Of a stretch of DNA of 49,060 nucleotides, positions 47,987 through 49,060 are shown in pieces. Each line of letters begins with the position of its first letter. The stretch's first letter is position 1. The position numbers and the translations under genes were made by a program. The notes beneath the pieces were generated by a model, which was not told the DNA's origin, searched no databases, and worked only from the letters and a program-made list of their open reading frames with translations. The stretch lies in IMG/VR virus record IMGVR_UViG_3300030116_006198, positions 1 to 49,060 of that record; one strand, written 5' to 3'. Source of the DNA: a virus.

Positions 47987-48505
47987 TTAAGATACCTCCA
48001 ATAGATGTTTTAGTATATATTTGTGTGCCCCAATTAGATACTTATTTTCTACATTGTTTTTCCAAATTGTCATGTTATCAATATCCAATTTGTTGACAAG
48101 GAAACGACCATCAGCATCTCTACCAAACCCTGCTTCAAAATCAACTAGAGTAAAACCAATCTGTTGAAACAAATCTTTCAGTATATAATCAAGGTCTATT
48201 ATTCTCATGACATATGGTTCAACTGCATAACCCATTAGTCTTACTCTATCAAATGTAAGCAAAGGAGTTTTGTCAGTATCCAAAAAGAACTCAACGATAG
48301 GAGCATGATGTCCTTTACCACCATCAGCATGTGCTGTTTCTTTTGTATGAAAAATATACTGACCATCTTCTATACCTATAGTATCTGTGACCATAGAATC
48401 AGTAGCATAGTTTCTACAAACAACTCTGAACGGTGGTTGAGTGGTAGTCTCACCATATAATATGTTGTTTTTTTCTAGAATTTGTTGGAACTCTGTGTTA
48501 ATCAT
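47987..48505 (-). CDS. Truncated PurC (SAICAR synthetase)-like protein
   Basis: 172 residues. The C-terminal half (LLTFDRVRLMGYA, LKDLFQQIGFTLVDFEAGFG, RDADGRFLVNKLDIDNMTIW) aligns with the C-terminal lobe of PurC, which reads 'LVDFKLEFGRDxDGxIxLADEISPDxxRLWD'. The N-terminal glycine-rich ATP-binding part of PurC (about 240 residues in all) is missing, and the DEISPD acidic triad is replaced by NKLDID. It may be an inactive or repurposed PurC. Four-base overlap with the gene upstream. Confidence 0.55.
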   Translation of the reverse strand: MINTEFQQILEKNNILYGETTTQPPFRVVCRNYATDSMVTDTIGIEDGQYIFHTKETAHADGGKGHHAPIVEFFLDTDKTPLLTFDRVRLMGYAVEPYVMRIIDLDYILKDLFQQIGFTLVDFEAGFGRDADGRFLVNKLDIDNMTIWKNNVENKYLIGAHKYILKHLLEVS

Positions 48506-48726
48506 TTTTTAAACTCCTTCTTTTCATAATCAAAGTTGGGGTGTGGTGCAGCAGATACTACTGGGTCTTTTGTTTTGTTCTTGATAACAATAAACTTATC
48601 AGCAGCAAATGTTCCTGCTAGATTTACCTCAATCTCATCAGTATCTTTCCAATTGATAGTACCATCCTTCTTGGTATGAAGCATTGCTTCTTGTATCTTA
48701 TCAATTATTTCTTGAGTTAATTTCAT
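48502..48726 (-). CDS. Small conserved cyanophage protein
   Basis: 74 residues from the ATG at 48726 (MKLTQEIIDKIQEAMLHTK), then INWKDTDEIEVNLAGTFAAD and a basic end (NFDYEKKEFKK). I recall this protein in many cyanomyoviruses. The start at 48777 would extend into the upstream gene, so the shorter version is chosen. Function unknown. Confidence 0.65.
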   Translation of the reverse strand: MKLTQEIIDKIQEAMLHTKKDGTINWKDTDEIEVNLAGTFAADKFIVIKNKTKDPVVSAAPHPNFDYEKKEFKK

Positions 48727-48907
48727 AAGTTGGTGGGGTATGATGGTCGTTCCAATGTCTAATGTTACCTGCAACAATAAAACAGTTGGTAATTATAAGT
48801 TGGAGAAAGATAAAGGTTCTTATTAATGCTACAAAATCTGCTTCCCTATTGTCCTTACCAGATTTATCACCTAATGCCTTCGCCCATATTCTCCAGATCT
48901 TACTCAT
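48701..48907 (-). CDS. Small single-pass membrane protein
   Basis: 68 residues from the ATG at 48907 (MSKIWRIWAKALGDKSGKD), one membrane helix (LIRTFIFLQLIITNCFIVAG), then a polar end. Similar proteins recur in cyanophages next to the 74-residue gene, which it overlaps. Function unknown; a host-membrane role is possible. Confidence 0.65.
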   Translation of the reverse strand: MSKIWRIWAKALGDKSGKDNREADFVALIRTFIFLQLIITNCFIVAGNIRHWNDHHTPPTYEINSRNN

Positions 48908-49059
48908 ATCCAATGCGGTTTTCTGGATGGGTCACGAAGATAATTAGATGCAACCCAAGGTTTGCTTGATATATAACGCTTGTAAGCAGTAAAAGTGTCA
49001 ATGCTTGTGTCAAATTTAAACCTGTCGGGTCCTGCGAACGCAAAAGATTTAGGATCATG
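48904..49059 (-). CDS. Hypothetical protein, 5'-truncated by window edge
   Basis: Open frame from the window end to TGA at 48904, about 51 residues (DPKSFAFAGPDRFKFDTSID, then TAYKRYISSKPWVASNYLRD). Its stop overlaps the start of the membrane protein gene (ATGA), which supports a real coding end. The N-terminus is outside the window. Confidence 0.5.
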   Translation of the reverse strand, partial: HDPKSFAFAGPDRFKFDTSIDTFTAYKRYISSKPWVASNYLRDPSRKPHWI

Positions 49060-49060
49060 T

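Noticed and set aside
1-49060. CRISPR arrays, insertion sequences, attachment sites
   Set aside because: No regularly spaced repeats, inverted-repeat-bounded transposase genes or integrases were seen by reading; direct repeats are confined to protein repeat modules.

Overview
This window is part of the genome of a T4-like marine cyanophage (a myovirus of Synechococcus or Prochlorococcus). It is AT-rich and almost wall-to-wall coding, mostly on the minus strand. It carries T4 baseplate, tail-tube and head-completion homologues (gp4, gp5, gp26, gp27, gp48, gp53, gp54) and T4 replication and late-transcription proteins (gp32, gp33). It also has the auxiliary metabolic genes typical of cyanophages: transaldolase talC, heme oxygenase ho1, a plastoquinol terminal oxidase, PhoH and a glutaredoxin. 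Late promoters of the T4 type (TATAAATA) and a few strong hairpin terminators are visible. I see no tRNA, rRNA, CRISPR array, IS element or integrase.

Layout. 1-2.6 kb: a converging cluster of (mostly secreted-looking) structural proteins, one of which has no recognisable start codon. 2.6-5.3 kb: nitrilase-family hydrolase, a 2OG-Fe(II) oxygenase, talC and small conserved genes, then a structured non-coding leader. 5.5-15.9 kb: the central baseplate operon (beta-helix spike proteins, gp5, gp27, two tape-measure-like proteins, gp51-like/gp26 and gp54) with ho1 inside it. 15.95-19.2 kb, plus strand: gp4, two small genes, plastoquinol terminal oxidase, gp48 and gp53. 19.2-27.1 kb: gp32, a DUF1825 protein, gp33, a PD-(D/E)XK exonuclease, PhoH and many very small genes, several too short for routine ORF calling, plus an NDP-sugar epimerase and glutaredoxin. 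27.1-33.1 kb: two oxygenases and a 1638-residue fibre protein with an intact subtilisin-like protease domain. 33.1-40.0 kb: a glycan cassette (HldD, cupin, HAD phosphatase, heptose kinase, HldC-type adenylyltransferase, oxygenase, carbamoyltransferase, GT9-like glycosyltransferase, DUF6445-like protein). 40.1-46.7 kb: further fibre or structural proteins, one extremely cysteine-rich. 46.7 kb to the end: two more oxygenases, a truncated PurC-like protein and small conserved genes.

How it fits together. The baseplate block is organised like other T4 relatives. The gp26 and gp51-like genes are joined by a textbook -1 slippery heptamer (T TTT TTC), as in the tail-assembly chaperones of other tailed phages. 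The most unusual region is 27-46 kb. There, adhesion genes flank an almost complete ADP-heptose pathway with transfer and carbamoylation enzymes, and the window as a whole holds eight 2OG-Fe(II) oxygenase-like genes. I infer that this region builds or modifies a sugar on the phage fibres or the host surface, and that the protease-bearing fibre acts at the cell surface. These functional links are inference; the domain assignments rest on motifs read directly from the translations.
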